From Nocardia alni (GTDB taxonomy: Bacteria > Actinomycetota > Actinomycetes > Mycobacteriales > Mycobacteriaceae): a DNA stretch of 64,000 nt. Positions 25,102 to 34,086 of the stretch are shown piece after piece (position 1 is the first letter of the stretch; each line of letters opens with the position of its first letter). Location: positions 54,893 through 118,892 of the forward strand of contig NZ_JAGPOX010000006.1 in NCBI RefSeq assembly GCF_019038435.1. The letters are read 5' to 3'. The position numbers and the translations under genes were made by a program. The notes beneath the pieces are model-generated. The model saw only the letters and a list, made by a program, of their open reading frames with translations, was not told the DNA's origin and made no database searches.

Positions 25102-26376
25102 CTATCTCTCGAAGAAGGGGTTCTGGTAGAGCCATTCGTGCACACGCAGCGCGGCACGCAAGTCGGTCGTCGATCCTCCCGTATGCGCACAGAGCGTCAG
25201 GGCTTTCTGAACTCTGTAGGTGACGGTGTTCTTGGAGATATGTTCTGCTGCTGCGACTTTGGCGAGACTGTGATCCATGTCGAGATATCGGCGGAGAGTG
25301 GAACGCAGGTCTGCCATCCGGGGGTCATCGGAAGCGAGGCGACCGAGGACCCGAGTCACGAACTGGGCGGCAGCGTCGGGATCGGCCAGTAGGAGCACTT
25401 CGAGCGCGACATCCTCGTGCGCGACTGCCGTGGCCGGGTGGCCTGAGTGCAGGCGCACGAGCCGCTCGACCGCCCGAGCCTCGAGGTGACTGCGCCGAAA
25501 ACCTTCCAGACCGTAGGAGAGCTCTCCGACGACGACACACGTCTCACCGAGATCGGCTGCGAACTCGGGAACATCGCCCCGCGGATTCGGGATCACACTG
25601 CCCCACGCCCAAATCGCCTGTATGCCGACCGGGATGACGAGCGTGGCGGTCGGAGTGCCCCACCGCCTCAGTACCGGATCGACGATGCTGCGCAGATCGT
25701 GCTTCAAATGTCGCCCGCTCCATGCGATCAGCGCGATATGAGGCCCACGGAGAGGATAGCCGAGCACCTGCTCGGCCTGATTGGCGTCGATCTGCTCGGC
25801 CGCGATCATCCGGGTCGCGAGGTCCAGGCGTGCCGCGGAGACTCCCGCCGCCCACTCGCTCTGTTCTTTGAGGAACGCGGATGCCGCCACGCCGGTGAAG
25901 TCGTCGAGTTCTTCGAACAGCAACATCGAAACACGCCGCAGTTCGGCGCTGCTCTCTCCCGTGACGAGATCGGTCGCCGCATCGAGAAGAGCGGCTGCGA
26001 GCACGGCGTAGCCGACTCGAATGGACTTCAGTAGGTCGTTGAGCTCCATACCCCGACGGGCGAATTCGCCTGCGACTTCGTCGACCTCTTCACTGGCGAG
26101 AGTGGTGTCCGATTCCCCGATCCCCGCGACCAGCGTTATCGCCTGCAGCGTTGTCGACGTCGTCGCTCTGAGCACCGCGTCTACCGCCGACGCCCCTTCT
26201 CGAATTCCCGGTAGCACCCGAGAAATCTCCGCGGTGATGTTCTCACCGACCTCCAGCGCCCAGTTCACCGCGCCGTCGCCGAGGGCTGCGCGAACCCGGT
26301 CCGCTTCCGGTCCCAGCCACTCGGGCGCCGACCTCTGTGCACGGCTCGCACGGAGCCTGCTGGTCCAGTGTGGCAT
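25102..26376 (-). CDS. PucR/CdaR-type helix-turn-helix regulator
   Basis: The 424-residue protein has the PucR layout: a long alpha-helical N-terminal region, a central GGDEF-like degenerate domain (around LIAWSGRHLKHDLRSIVDPV) and the C-terminal HTH_30 unit LAKVAAAEHISKNTVTYRVQKAL. Regulators of this group control purine, phenolic and amino-aromatic catabolism in actinobacteria. The ATG at 26376 has GGAAGG six bases before; an ATG seven codons upstream is an alternative. It lies between the FAD hydroxylase gene (same strand) and the divergent dioxygenase operon, an ideal position to control both. The effector is unknown. Confidence 0.85.
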   Translation of the reverse strand: MPHWTSRLRASRAQRSAPEWLGPEADRVRAALGDGAVNWALEVGENITAEISRVLPGIREGASAVDAVLRATTSTTLQAITLVAGIGESDTTLASEEVDEVAGEFARRGMELNDLLKSIRVGYAVLAAALLDAATDLVTGESSAELRRVSMLLFEELDDFTGVAASAFLKEQSEWAAGVSAARLDLATRMIAAEQIDANQAEQVLGYPLRGPHIALIAWSGRHLKHDLRSIVDPVLRRWGTPTATLVIPVGIQAIWAWGSVIPNPRGDVPEFAADLGETCVVVGELSYGLEGFRRSHLEARAVERLVRLHSGHPATAVAHEDVALEVLLLADPDAAAQFVTRVLGRLASDDPRMADLRSTLRRYLDMDHSLAKVAAAEHISKNTVTYRVQKALTLCAHTGGSTTDLRAALRVHEWLYQNPFFER

Positions 26377-26403
26377 CAACACCTTCCAATCAATCACGTC
26401 CCT

Positions 26404-26421
26404 GTTGGTTTACACACCAAC
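26404..26421. promoter_or_regulatory. Inverted repeat next to the PucR gene start
   Basis: GTTGGT-TTACAC-ACCAAC forms a perfect six-base inverted repeat 28 bases before the PucR start codon, within the 274-base divergent region. It is a candidate autoregulatory site. Confidence 0.45.
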
Positions 26422-26520
26422 GCTCACCGCTTTTGCTGGTTCACAGCCACTAGCGACCCAGCCCGGGGATGGGTTGAACTTATCTCGGTGCCAGGTGACC
26501 TACATCACCACTCACCAAGA

Positions 26521-26536
26521 CATGTGTTATCACATG
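26521..26536. promoter_or_regulatory. Inverted repeat upstream of the dioxygenase operon
   Basis: CATGTG-TTAT-CACATG is a perfect inverted repeat 115 bases before the VOC dioxygenase start. It could be an activator site for the PucR-type protein; the sequence differs from the repeat at 26404. Confidence 0.45.
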
Positions 26537-26650
26537 CAGCAATCGTCCGACCGCTGGCGACGCGCGAGAGATGGCTCGAACACCCCCGACGGGCAAACAC
26601 CAGCGCTTTTCGGGTGCACAACCCGCAATCTGAAGTAGAAGGAGTCGTCG

Positions 26651-27223
26651 ATGACCGCCACGCCCAAGTTCGCACATGTCGTACTGCAAACCAGCCGCCT
26701 CGGAGAAATGCGTGACTGGTACTGCACCGTCCTGGACGCGCACGTTGTCTACGAGGGGCACGGACTGTGCTTCATCACTTTCGATGATGAACACCACCGA
26801 GTGGCGTTCCTCGAGGCCCCGATACAGCTGGAACCGCGGAACCCCGGCGGTGCGGGCATGCACCACACCGCCTACACCTTCGCCACCCTCGACGATCTGC
26901 TCGATCGGCACGACGCCCTGAAGGAGAAGGGCATCGCGCCGAAGGTGCCGATCCAGCACGGTGTCACGACGTCGCTCTATTACCAGGACCCGGATGGCAA
27001 CTTCGCGGAACTCCAGATCGACAACTTCGCCACCCCCGACGCGGCGACCGCCTACATGAACGGACCCGAATACGGGAACAACCCCGTGGGCGTCGCGTTC
27101 GTGCCGGAACTGATGCGCGAAGCACTTGCCGAGGGAAAGCCGGTCTCCGAGATCACCACCCACTCGTGGGCCCTCGAGACAAGCCCTGACCTCCCGAACC
27201 CCATGATCGCGTTGACCAGCTGA
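26651..27223 (+). CDS. VOC family extradiol dioxygenase-like protein
   Basis: The 190-residue protein has the three metal ligands of type I extradiol dioxygenases in the right places: His9 (KFAHVVLQTS), His71 or His72 (MHHTAYTF) and Glu120 (DGNFAELQIDNF). It is about the length of one two-module half, like single-domain enzymes acting on small or modified catechols. AAGGAG precedes the ATG. It heads a plus-strand operon with a fumarylacetoacetase-family hydrolase and an AceE-like protein, so ring opening of a diol or triol from the FAD hydroxylase is the likely reaction. It could also be an isomerase of the same superfamily. Confidence 0.8.
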   Translation: MTATPKFAHVVLQTSRLGEMRDWYCTVLDAHVVYEGHGLCFITFDDEHHRVAFLEAPIQLEPRNPGGAGMHHTAYTFATLDDLLDRHDALKEKGIAPKVPIQHGVTTSLYYQDPDGNFAELQIDNFATPDAATAYMNGPEYGNNPVGVAFVPELMREALAEGKPVSEITTHSWALETSPDLPNPMIALTS

Positions 27224-27278
27224 GTACCTCGCGAGCCCACCGTCGAGCACCTTCGGGACCGATCACAGGAGGACAGCC

Positions 27279-28148
27279 ATGCGCTTGGCCAACCAATCCG
27301 GCCGCCTCAAAATCGTCGCAGGCGATGTCGCAGTCGACGTGGAGGATGCCAGCGGCGGACAATTCCGCGCCGAACCACAACAAATCTTCGACAGGTGGGA
27401 TGAGTTCATCGCGTGGGCGAGTTCGGTCGACGCTACCGTCGGGGCGCCGATCATCGAGTCCGAGTTGCGGGCCCCGGTCCCCAGGCCCGGTCAGATCTTC
27501 GCCGTCGGAGTCAACTACGCGGACCATGTCGAGGAATCCGGGCTGGCACTGCCCGATGCGCCTTTCGTGTTCACGAAGTTCCCGGCGTCGATCGCCGGTC
27601 CCTACGACACCATCGAACATCCCGGGGGATCGGTGGACTTCGAGGTGGAACTCGTGGCCGTGATCGGCAAGCAGGCACGACACGTCCCTGTTGCCCAAGG
27701 CTGGGATCACGTGGCCGGCTTGACGCTCGGACAAGATCTTTCCGAACGAGATCTGCAGTTGTCGGGCCCGGCGCCTCAGCAATACAATCTCGGAAAGTCG
27801 TTCGCCGGTTTCGCTCCGATCGGCCCTGTGCTGGTCACCCCGGACGAGTTCGACGATCGCGACGACATCGAGATCTCGACGATCCTGTCGGGCGCGCAGA
27901 TGCAGAAGTCACGAACTCGGCATCTGATTTTTCCGATCCCTGTCCTGGTCTCGTACCTGTCGTCGATTCTTCCGCTACGACCGGGGGATCTGATATTCAC
28001 CGGAACGCCTGCGGGTATCGGCTTCACCCGGGAACCCAAGCGCCTCATCGGAACCGACGATGAACTCGTCAGCCGCGCCGAAACCATCGGCGAGATGCGA
28101 CACCGTTTCGCGAGCACGAATCGAACGCATCCGAGGGAAGTTCAATGA
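27279..28148 (+). CDS. Fumarylacetoacetate hydrolase family protein
   Basis: The 289-residue protein has the FAH fold marks: IFAVGVNYADHVEESG, the metal-binding Glu-x-Glu in VDFEVELVAVIGK, a Asp in LTLGQDLSERDLQ and the ending LRPGDLIFTGTPAGIGF. Members hydrolyse acylpyruvates or decarboxylate and isomerise ring-cleavage products. AGGAGG precedes the ATG. It follows the dioxygenase gene by 55 bases and overlaps the AceE-like gene by four (ATGA). It would take the ring-cleavage product and yield an oxo acid plus a short acid. The particular substrate is not shown by the sequence. Confidence 0.88.
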   Translation: MRLANQSGRLKIVAGDVAVDVEDASGGQFRAEPQQIFDRWDEFIAWASSVDATVGAPIIESELRAPVPRPGQIFAVGVNYADHVEESGLALPDAPFVFTKFPASIAGPYDTIEHPGGSVDFEVELVAVIGKQARHVPVAQGWDHVAGLTLGQDLSERDLQLSGPAPQQYNLGKSFAGFAPIGPVLVTPDEFDDRDDIEISTILSGAQMQKSRTRHLIFPIPVLVSYLSSILPLRPGDLIFTGTPAGIGFTREPKRLIGTDDELVSRAETIGEMRHRFASTNRTHPREVQ

Positions 28149-30493
28149 ACCACGCGTCCGTCGATGGTGATATCTCACGTATCGCCGCCCGAGTAGGGGA
28201 TGGCCTGGATCTTGTGGCGCTCGAGGTGATCGAGCAACGCGTGCTGTGGCTTTCGACCTCGATCATTCACCACGCCAACCGCATCCGCCCCAACCCATCG
28301 GGATTGAAGGTCGGCGGCCACCAGGCTTCGTCCGCATCGATGGTCTCGATCATGACCTCGTTGTGGTTCGCGCAGCTTCGAGCGGGCGACCGAGTCTCGG
28401 TCAAGCCGCACGCCTCTCCCGTGTTGCACAGCATCAACTACCTGCTCGGCGATCTGGACGAGCACTACCTGACCACCCTTCGGGAGTTCGGCGGCCTGCA
28501 GTCGTATCCGAGCCGGTCGAAGGACCCCGACACCGTGGACTACTCGACCGGTTCGGTCGGCATCGGCGCCACCGCCCCGATATGGGGCGCGATGGCACGT
28601 CGCTACGTCGACGCCCACCTCGGTCCGACCGGAGCCGGTCGCCAGTACTCGCTCGTCGGGGATGCCGAGCTCGACGAAGGCGCGGTGTGGGAAGCAATCA
28701 CAGACCCCGGGATCGCCGATCTGGGCGAGGTGGTGTGGATCATCGATCTGAATCGCCAGTCTCTGGACCGCGTGGTCCCCAATATCGCCGCAGGCCGGCT
28801 CGCGAATATGTTCGACGCCGCAGGCTGGCAAGTCATCACTGTCAAGTTCGGACAACTTCTCGAGTCGTTGTTCACCCGGTCCGGTGGAGAAGAACTGCGC
28901 CGGCGAATTCTCGAGATGCCCAACCCCGAATACCAGCGGCTCCTACGTTGCAGCGCTGACGAGGTCCGGACCCGGCTACCCGGCAACGGAACGGACAGTG
29001 ATGCGATCGCCGCGCTGATCTCGACCCTCGACGACGCCACTGTTTCAGCCGCGATCCGGAACCTCGGCGGCCACGATCTGCCTGCGCTCGTCAACGCGTA
29101 TCGCCAAATCGACGATACTCGCCCGACCGTGATCATCGCCTACACCGTCAAGGGCTACAACCTGCCGACCGAGGGACATCCCCAGAACCACTCGGCGCTG
29201 CTGAGCGTCGACGAGTACGCCCGATTCGCCGAGAGAATGGGGATGGACCCGCGGCAGCCGTGGGGCCGGTTCTCGAATGGCACCGCCGCGGCACGCCTGT
29301 GCGAGGAGACTGCGGCACGCCTGCGGCGTGACCCGGTGCCCGCACCTCCGACGGTGGCTTTCCCCGCGGACTTCGGTCGCACCCCCAAGGGCACGTCCAC
29401 CACCCAGGCCGCGCTCGGGCGCGCCCTGCTGGACCTGACCCGTGAGGCTCCTTCTGCCGCACAGCGTGTCGTGACCGTCAGCCCCGACGTCAGCTCGACG
29501 ACCAACCTCGGCGGCTGGGTGAACAAGGTGGGCGTGTGGTCGGCCGCCGAACGGCACAACTGGTTCGCCGACGATGCCGAGACGATCATGCACTGGGACG
29601 AGCGACCTACAGGTCAGCACATGGAACTGGGCATCGCCGAGACGAACCTGGTCGGTTTGATAGGCGAGCTGGGAGCGACCTGGAGTCGTTGGGGCCAACC
29701 TCTGTTTCCGATCGGCGTCCTCTACGACCCCTTTGTCGAACGTGCCCTCGAACCGTGGTCGTACGGCATCTACGCTGGCGGCCAGTCCATTCTCGTCGGC
29801 ACTCCGTCCGGTGTGACCCTGGCCTCGGAGGGCGGCGCACACCAGTCGATCAAGACCCCGTCGATCGGACTCGAACAGCCCGGTTGCGTCGGCTACGACC
29901 TCGCCTTCGCGATCGACGTCGAGTGGACCCTGCTGGCTTCACTGGCACATATGGGGCGGCCGGATGGCACGTCGGCCTACTTGCGTCTGTCGACTCGGCC
30001 CGTCGACCAGGCACTGGCAGCGGTTCCGTCCGATCCCGCCGCGCGGGAGCGCCGACGCCGTCAGGTCGTCGCGGGTGGATATCCGCTGGTACGCCGTGAC
30101 AGCCCACAGATCACCCTGGTCGCGGAGGGCGCGCTGGTAACGGAGGCGCTCCACGCCGGAGACCGGCTCGAGCAGGCCGGCATATCCGCCGACGTCGTCT
30201 GTGTCACCAGCCCGGGCTTGCTATTCGAAGCGCTACAGGCCAGAAGAGGCCGCGGCTCGAGCGAGACGTGGATCCTCGACCAGCTCTTCCCCGTCGACCG
30301 TGCGGCACCGATGGTCACAGTGCTGGACGGACACCCGCACACCCTTGCGTTCCTGGCCGGAATCAACCGAGTGCGCAGCTGCGCACTCGGGGTGAGCAAC
30401 TTCGGGCAGGTCGGATCGCTCGAGGATGTCTACCGCTACCACGGAATCGACACCGACAGCATCGTGCGCGCCGCGCTGGACATCCTTCCGTGA
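28145..30493 (+). CDS. AceE/transketolase-like thiamine diphosphate enzyme
   Basis: This 782-residue protein resembles the homodimeric pyruvate dehydrogenase E1 (AceE) and transketolases, shorter than the roughly 890 residues of AceE. The ThDP motif is GDAELDE (172-178) with Asn in DLNRQSLD (201-208) at the usual distance; IAYTVKGYNLPTEGHPQNHS matches the AceE middle region, and QHMELGIAETNLVGLIGELG is the pyrimidine-domain glutamate segment. It should decarboxylate a 2-oxo acid. No E2 or E3 gene lies beside it, so it may form a ketol or free aldehyde instead of acyl-CoA, or use the housekeeping E2. ATGA overlap with the FAH-family gene shows tight coupling. Confidence 0.82.
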   Translation: MNHASVDGDISRIAARVGDGLDLVALEVIEQRVLWLSTSIIHHANRIRPNPSGLKVGGHQASSASMVSIMTSLWFAQLRAGDRVSVKPHASPVLHSINYLLGDLDEHYLTTLREFGGLQSYPSRSKDPDTVDYSTGSVGIGATAPIWGAMARRYVDAHLGPTGAGRQYSLVGDAELDEGAVWEAITDPGIADLGEVVWIIDLNRQSLDRVVPNIAAGRLANMFDAAGWQVITVKFGQLLESLFTRSGGEELRRRILEMPNPEYQRLLRCSADEVRTRLPGNGTDSDAIAALISTLDDATVSAAIRNLGGHDLPALVNAYRQIDDTRPTVIIAYTVKGYNLPTEGHPQNHSALLSVDEYARFAERMGMDPRQPWGRFSNGTAAARLCEETAARLRRDPVPAPPTVAFPADFGRTPKGTSTTQAALGRALLDLTREAPSAAQRVVTVSPDVSSTTNLGGWVNKVGVWSAAERHNWFADDAETIMHWDERPTGQHMELGIAETNLVGLIGELGATWSRWGQPLFPIGVLYDPFVERALEPWSYGIYAGGQSILVGTPSGVTLASEGGAHQSIKTPSIGLEQPGCVGYDLAFAIDVEWTLLASLAHMGRPDGTSAYLRLSTRPVDQALAAVPSDPAARERRRRQVVAGGYPLVRRDSPQITLVAEGALVTEALHAGDRLEQAGISADVVCVTSPGLLFEALQARRGRGSSETWILDQLFPVDRAAPMVTVLDGHPHTLAFLAGINRVRSCALGVSNFGQVGSLEDVYRYHGIDTDSIVRAALDILP

Positions 30494-30512
30494 TCGCCAC
30501 TCGAACTCTCCG

Positions 30513-30541
30513 GTAGCGGTCGCATAATAGCCGACCGCTAC
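30513..30541. terminator. Hairpin between convergent AceE-like and SCO6745-family genes
   Basis: Ten-base perfect arms GTAGCGGTCG and CGACCGCTAC flank a nine-base AT-rich loop in the 64-base gap between the two stop codons. It probably ends transcripts from both sides. Confidence 0.65.
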
Positions 30542-30557
30542 TCGAATATCGCTTCCG

Positions 30558-31493
30558 CTATACATCGACACTGCCGGGTTCACCTACCGACGCAAGGTTG
30601 AAAACCCCTCTCATCCGCACTACCGGCTCAGCGATCAGCTCAGCCAAACGATCAGCCTTACTTCCCTCGTCCCGGTCGATCGGCGACGTCGATGCGCTGT
30701 CGGTAGCTTTTTCCATCTCGATATGCAGCGCCATCCCCGCAGGGGTGACTGACCCATCGGCTTGAAGCAGCCCCCTGTCAACCAGCCTTTGCAACGCGGC
30801 CCTCTTTTCGGCAGCCGGCCACTCGCGGTCCGCGAGCACATTCGGATCCGCCGGCGCATCCACGTCGAAAACCAGTCCGAGGTCGTTGAAGAAACTATGA
30901 CATTCGCACCCGCCGATCGCAGCGGCAGTCATCAGCAAAGCGCACTCGCAACCATCGATACCGTTGGCGACAAGCACTGCGATGTGGGAGTCGCCTCGAA
31001 ACTCGCGAAGCAGCGTAAATCCGTGCCACAACGTCAGATGAGTGTTTCCTCTGTCCGGCCACGACATAGCCGACAGACCAGCATACAGGGGACGACCCGC
31101 AATGTTCCTGCCCTCGGCTGCCCTCCGAACAATTGCGGCCGCCTCCTTGGCATCGGAAGAATCGACCCAATCCCCCAGGTAAACCCGCAATGTTTCGTCA
31201 GCCACTTCACGTTGTGCCTCGAGCACTTCAGCCGGAGTCGCCGATGCGAAGACTGAAGGAATATAGCGCTTGATCTTGTCCGGATGGAAGTTATAAAATG
31301 TTGCAAGCACCACTTCGGCCGGCACAGCCCCGAGGGGAGCTGACCGCGTGGCAAAGTATGTCTGGGCAGCATCGGTGATGCCGAGACGCTCATAGGGGGC
31401 TCTATTTACCGGAGCCAGCCCCGCATTCAAATAGAACTGCTCACCGAGCCCGAAGGCCACCATGACGAAACGACCCGATGCGTAACCACTCAT
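30558..31493 (-). CDS. SCO6745 family protein, second paralogue
   Basis: The 311-residue protein is clearly related to the product of 3152-4090. Shared blocks include MSGYA-x-GRF, TRSAPLG-x-VPAEVV, F-x-x-HP-x-K-x-x-RYIP, WHGFTLLREFRGDSHIA and the cysteine cluster GCECALLMTAAAIGGCECHS. The C-terminal segment with REWPAAEKRAALQRL and LQADGSVTPAGM again suggests a winged helix. Keeping two paralogues at two borders of one catabolic region suggests a role tied to these pathways. The start codon has AAGG only three bases ahead. No biochemical function is known to me for the family. Confidence 0.75.
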   Translation of the reverse strand: MSGYASGRFVMVAFGLGEQFYLNAGLAPVNRAPYERLGITDAAQTYFATRSAPLGAVPAEVVLATFYNFHPDKIKRYIPSVFASATPAEVLEAQREVADETLRVYLGDWVDSSDAKEAAAIVRRAAEGRNIAGRPLYAGLSAMSWPDRGNTHLTLWHGFTLLREFRGDSHIAVLVANGIDGCECALLMTAAAIGGCECHSFFNDLGLVFDVDAPADPNVLADREWPAAEKRAALQRLVDRGLLQADGSVTPAGMALHIEMEKATDSASTSPIDRDEGSKADRLAELIAEPVVRMRGVFNLASVGEPGSVDV

Positions 31494-31498
31494 TTGCC

Positions 31499-31927
31499 TT
31501 AACTTCCTTCACTGTCGGAGTAGATGCAGATCTTGCTAAGCCTGCACGACCTCCGCCGTTCATTTGCCGTAATAATGCCGACCGTCGACCGCATTCGATC
31601 CGAAACGATTGAGCCCCGAGAAATAGATGCATGAATTAAATCGTTCGGCCCAGGCATGGCCCGCCTGGTCGATGTTATGGCGTAAAGTCGCGAAGTCGAT
31701 TGGACAACGAGTCTCCTGGTATCGGGACGACGGTCTACGTAGGCATGCTCAGGGGTCGGAAAAAAACGAATGCGATCGGCCTCGACGATCAGCGGTTCGA
31801 CGCCATCCTCCGGGTCGGTAGCCGGAAGGACTGTGCGCAGTAACGACGGTACAACCTCATTGAGATCTGCGTCACTATCGGATCCGACAGCGTTGCGTTG
31901 CGACTGCCTCGTGGAAGTGCTGGCCAT
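31499..31927 (-). CDS. Hypothetical protein, possibly a gene remnant
   Basis: A 142-residue open frame ends five bases before the SCO6745-family gene. The first half (for example DADLNEVVPSLLRTVLPAT and EADRIRFFPTPEHAYVD) reads like protein, whereas the second half is rich in Arg, Ser and Ile and looks like out-of-frame sequence, which suggests a frameshifted or truncated gene. No family is recognised and the ribosome site is weak. The remaining bases of the 31494-32047 gap show nothing else I can support. Confidence 0.3.
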   Translation of the reverse strand: MASTSTRQSQRNAVGSDSDADLNEVVPSLLRTVLPATDPEDGVEPLIVEADRIRFFPTPEHAYVDRRPDTRRLVVQSTSRLYAITSTRRAMPGPNDLIHASISRGSIVSDRMRSTVGIITANERRRSCRLSKICIYSDSEGS

Positions 31928-32047
31928 CTCGCCGCCATGAGCCTGTCGGACCTGGGACGGAGGATCCCGGTCGCATCGGGAGTGGCTGTCTGACGCACGA
32001 CACCAGCGGCGCCGCCATGGCCCGGTACTCGGTGGCGCGGCGGCCCG

Positions 32048-33094
32048 TCAACTGTTGGACGCTCGATCAGTCTGTTGTCCGACAAGATCCAGAACGATGT
32101 CGAGAATCATGTCCTCCTGGCCGCCCACGAGCCCACGCCGGCCGACCTCGACCAGGATGCTGCGGGTGTCGACCCCGTACTGGTCCGCGGCTCGTTCGGC
32201 ATGGCGCAGGAAACTCGAGTACACGCCCGCGTATCCGAGCGTGAGGGTCTCCCGGTCCACGCGAACCGCACGGTCCTGTAGTGGCCGAACGATATCGTCG
32301 GCGGCGTCCTGGAGTGCGAACAAGTCGCATCCATGTTCCCAATCGAGCAGGTTCGCCACAGCGATGAAGGCCTCGATCGGGCAATTCCCAGCGCCGGCGC
32401 CATGCCCTGCGAGCGAGGCGTCGACGCGCGTGACGCCCTCCTCCACCGCCATGACCGAGTTCGCCACGGACAGCGAGAGATTCTCGTGAGCATGGATCCC
32501 GATCTGAGTTTCCGGCCGCAGCACATCGCGATAGGCGCGCACGCGTTCACGGACGTCTCGCATGGTCAGGCGGCCGCCGGAATCGGTGACATAAACGCAC
32601 TGTGCTCCCGCGGCCTCCATGACCGTGGCCTGTTTCGCGAGCACCGCGGGTTCTGCCATATGCGACATCATCAGGAAGCCGGAGACATCCATGCCGAGCT
32701 CACGTGCGGTCTCGATGTGCTGGACAGCGATGTCGGCCTCGGTCGCGTGCGTCGCGACACGAACGGAGCCCACCCCCAGATCGTGGGCTCTGCGCAGTTC
32801 CTCGATCGTGCCGATGCCCGGTAGCAGCAGGGTGGTCAGGACCGCGTTCTGCACCACCTCGGCCGCTGCGGCGATCCACTCCCAGTCGGTGTTACTACCG
32901 GGACCGTAGGTCAGACTCGCGCCGGCCAGGCCATCGCCATGGGCGACCTCGATCGCATCCACTCCCGCCCGGTCCACCGCCGAGGCGATCACCCGCACCC
33001 GTTCGGGGGACAGTCGATGCCGGATCGCGTGCATACCGTCCCGGAGGGTCACGTCCTGTATGTACAACTTCGGCCGCTGAACCTGCTCGGTCAT
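32048..33094 (-). CDS. 4-hydroxy-2-oxovalerate aldolase (DmpG/BphI/HsaF type)
   Basis: The 348-residue protein has [12 protein letters not shown], the DmpG-family active-site start, [13 protein letters not shown], the metal-binding [15 protein letters not shown] and the ending [17 protein letters not shown]. It cleaves 4-hydroxy-2-oxoacids to pyruvate and an aldehyde that is channelled to the acylating dehydrogenase encoded upstream. The start codon shares one base with the stop of that gene, typical of the aldolase-dehydrogenase complex. It is the last step of the meta-cleavage lower pathway here. The side-chain length accepted (acetaldehyde, propanal or longer) cannot be told from sequence alone. 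Confidence 0.93.
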   Translation of the reverse strand: MTEQVQRPKLYIQDVTLRDGMHAIRHRLSPERVRVIASAVDRAGVDAIEVAHGDGLAGASLTYGPGSNTDWEWIAAAAEVVQNAVLTTLLLPGIGTIEELRRAHDLGVGSVRVATHATEADIAVQHIETARELGMDVSGFLMMSHMAEPAVLAKQATVMEAAGAQCVYVTDSGGRLTMRDVRERVRAYRDVLRPETQIGIHAHENLSLSVANSVMAVEEGVTRVDASLAGHGAGAGNCPIEAFIAVANLLDWEHGCDLFALQDAADDIVRPLQDRAVRVDRETLTLGYAGVYSSFLRHAERAADQYGVDTRSILVEVGRRGLVGGQEDMILDIVLDLVGQQTDRASNS

Positions 33095-34086
33095 CACGCC
33101 CTGCCTTTCTCGGGTGTCCCCGGCCGTCCGGAAAGAGCGGCGGATGGCTCTGCCGACATGACCAGTTGTTCGGCCGTGCGCAGTGCGGCGGAGGTCATGA
33201 TGTCGAGATTTCCCGCATAGGACGGCAGGTAATGTGCGGCGCCCTCGACCTCCAGGAAGATCGAGACCCGCCATCGGGGACGGGCGGCGTCCCGGATCAA
33301 CGTCCGCAACGGCTCGTCGGACGCGATCGGTTCGATCTGCACATCCTGCTTGAGCCGATATCCCGGGACGTAGCGCGAAACCTCGGTCCGCATCGACGCG
33401 ACGCTCGCCCTGATCTCGTCGGGATCACCGCCGGCAGCCAGACACAACACCGTGTCCCGCATGATCATCGGCGGTTCCGCCGGATTCAGGATGATGATCG
33501 CTTTGCCTCGCCCCGCACCCCCGACGACCTCGATCGCCCTACTCGTCGTCTCGGTGAATTCATCGATGTTCGCGCGCGTGCCAGGCCCCGCCGACTTCGA
33601 CGCGATCGAGGCGACGATCTCGGCGTAGGGCACCGGCGTCACCCGTGATACCGCCGCGACCATAGGAATGGTGGCCTGTCCCCCGCAGGTCACCATGTTG
33701 ACGTTGCGCGCCGCCCGGTGCTCGTCGAGGTTGACCGCGGGCACGACGAACGGACCGATCGCGGCCGGGGTCAGATCGACCAGGATCTTGCCGAGCGGCC
33801 CGAGCACCGCGGCGTTCGCGACGTGGGCCTTGGCGGACGTCGCGTCGAAAACGAGGCCGATCTCGTCGAAGACGGGTAGCGCCAGCAGCCCCTCGACGCC
33901 GTCGGCCGTGGTAGCGAACCCCAGCCGCCGAGCTCGTGCCAGCCCGTCGGATTCCGGGTCGATCCCGACCATGGCGCCCATCTCGAGCGTGTCGGACAGC
34001 CTCACGATCTTCATCATCAAGTCGGATCCGATGTTTCCGGAGCCGACGATCGCTACTTTCGTCTTGATTTCGCCACTCCCGTTCAT
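33094..34086 (-). CDS. Acetaldehyde dehydrogenase, acylating (DmpF/BphJ/HsaG type)
   Basis: The 330-residue protein begins [17 protein letters not shown], the NAD-binding loop of acylating acetaldehyde dehydrogenases, and has the catalytic Cys in [15 protein letters not shown]. It converts acetaldehyde or propanal plus CoA to acyl-CoA with NAD, working in a complex with the aldolase. Its ATG overlaps the hydratase stop (ATGA) and its stop overlaps the aldolase start, a compact three-gene unit. A longer reading frame upstream is a shadow of the hydratase gene. The enzyme assignment is strong. Confidence 0.94.
   Translation of the reverse strand: MNGSGEIKTKVAIVGSGNIGSDLMMKIVRLSDTLEMGAMVGIDPESDGLARARRLGFATTADGVEGLLALPVFDEIGLVFDATSAKAHVANAAVLGPLGKILVDLTPAAIGPFVVPAVNLDEHRAARNVNMVTCGGQATIPMVAAVSRVTPVPYAEIVASIASKSAGPGTRANIDEFTETTSRAIEVVGGAGRGKAIIILNPAEPPMIMRDTVLCLAAGGDPDEIRASVASMRTEVSRYVPGYRLKQDVQIEPIASDEPLRTLIRDAARPRWRVSIFLEVEGAAHYLPSYAGNLDIMTSAALRTAEQLVMSAEPSAALSGRPGTPEKGRA

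Noticed and set aside
24903..25190. A 95-residue cysteine-containing minus-strand frame between the FAD hydroxylase and PucR genes
   Set aside because: No ribosome site, no family pattern, and it overlaps the end of the PucR gene; composition fits a chance frame in GC-rich DNA.
31627..31821. Plus-strand 64-residue frame in the gap before the aldolase gene
   Set aside because: No ribosome site, Arg/Trp-rich composition and no family features; judged a chance frame.
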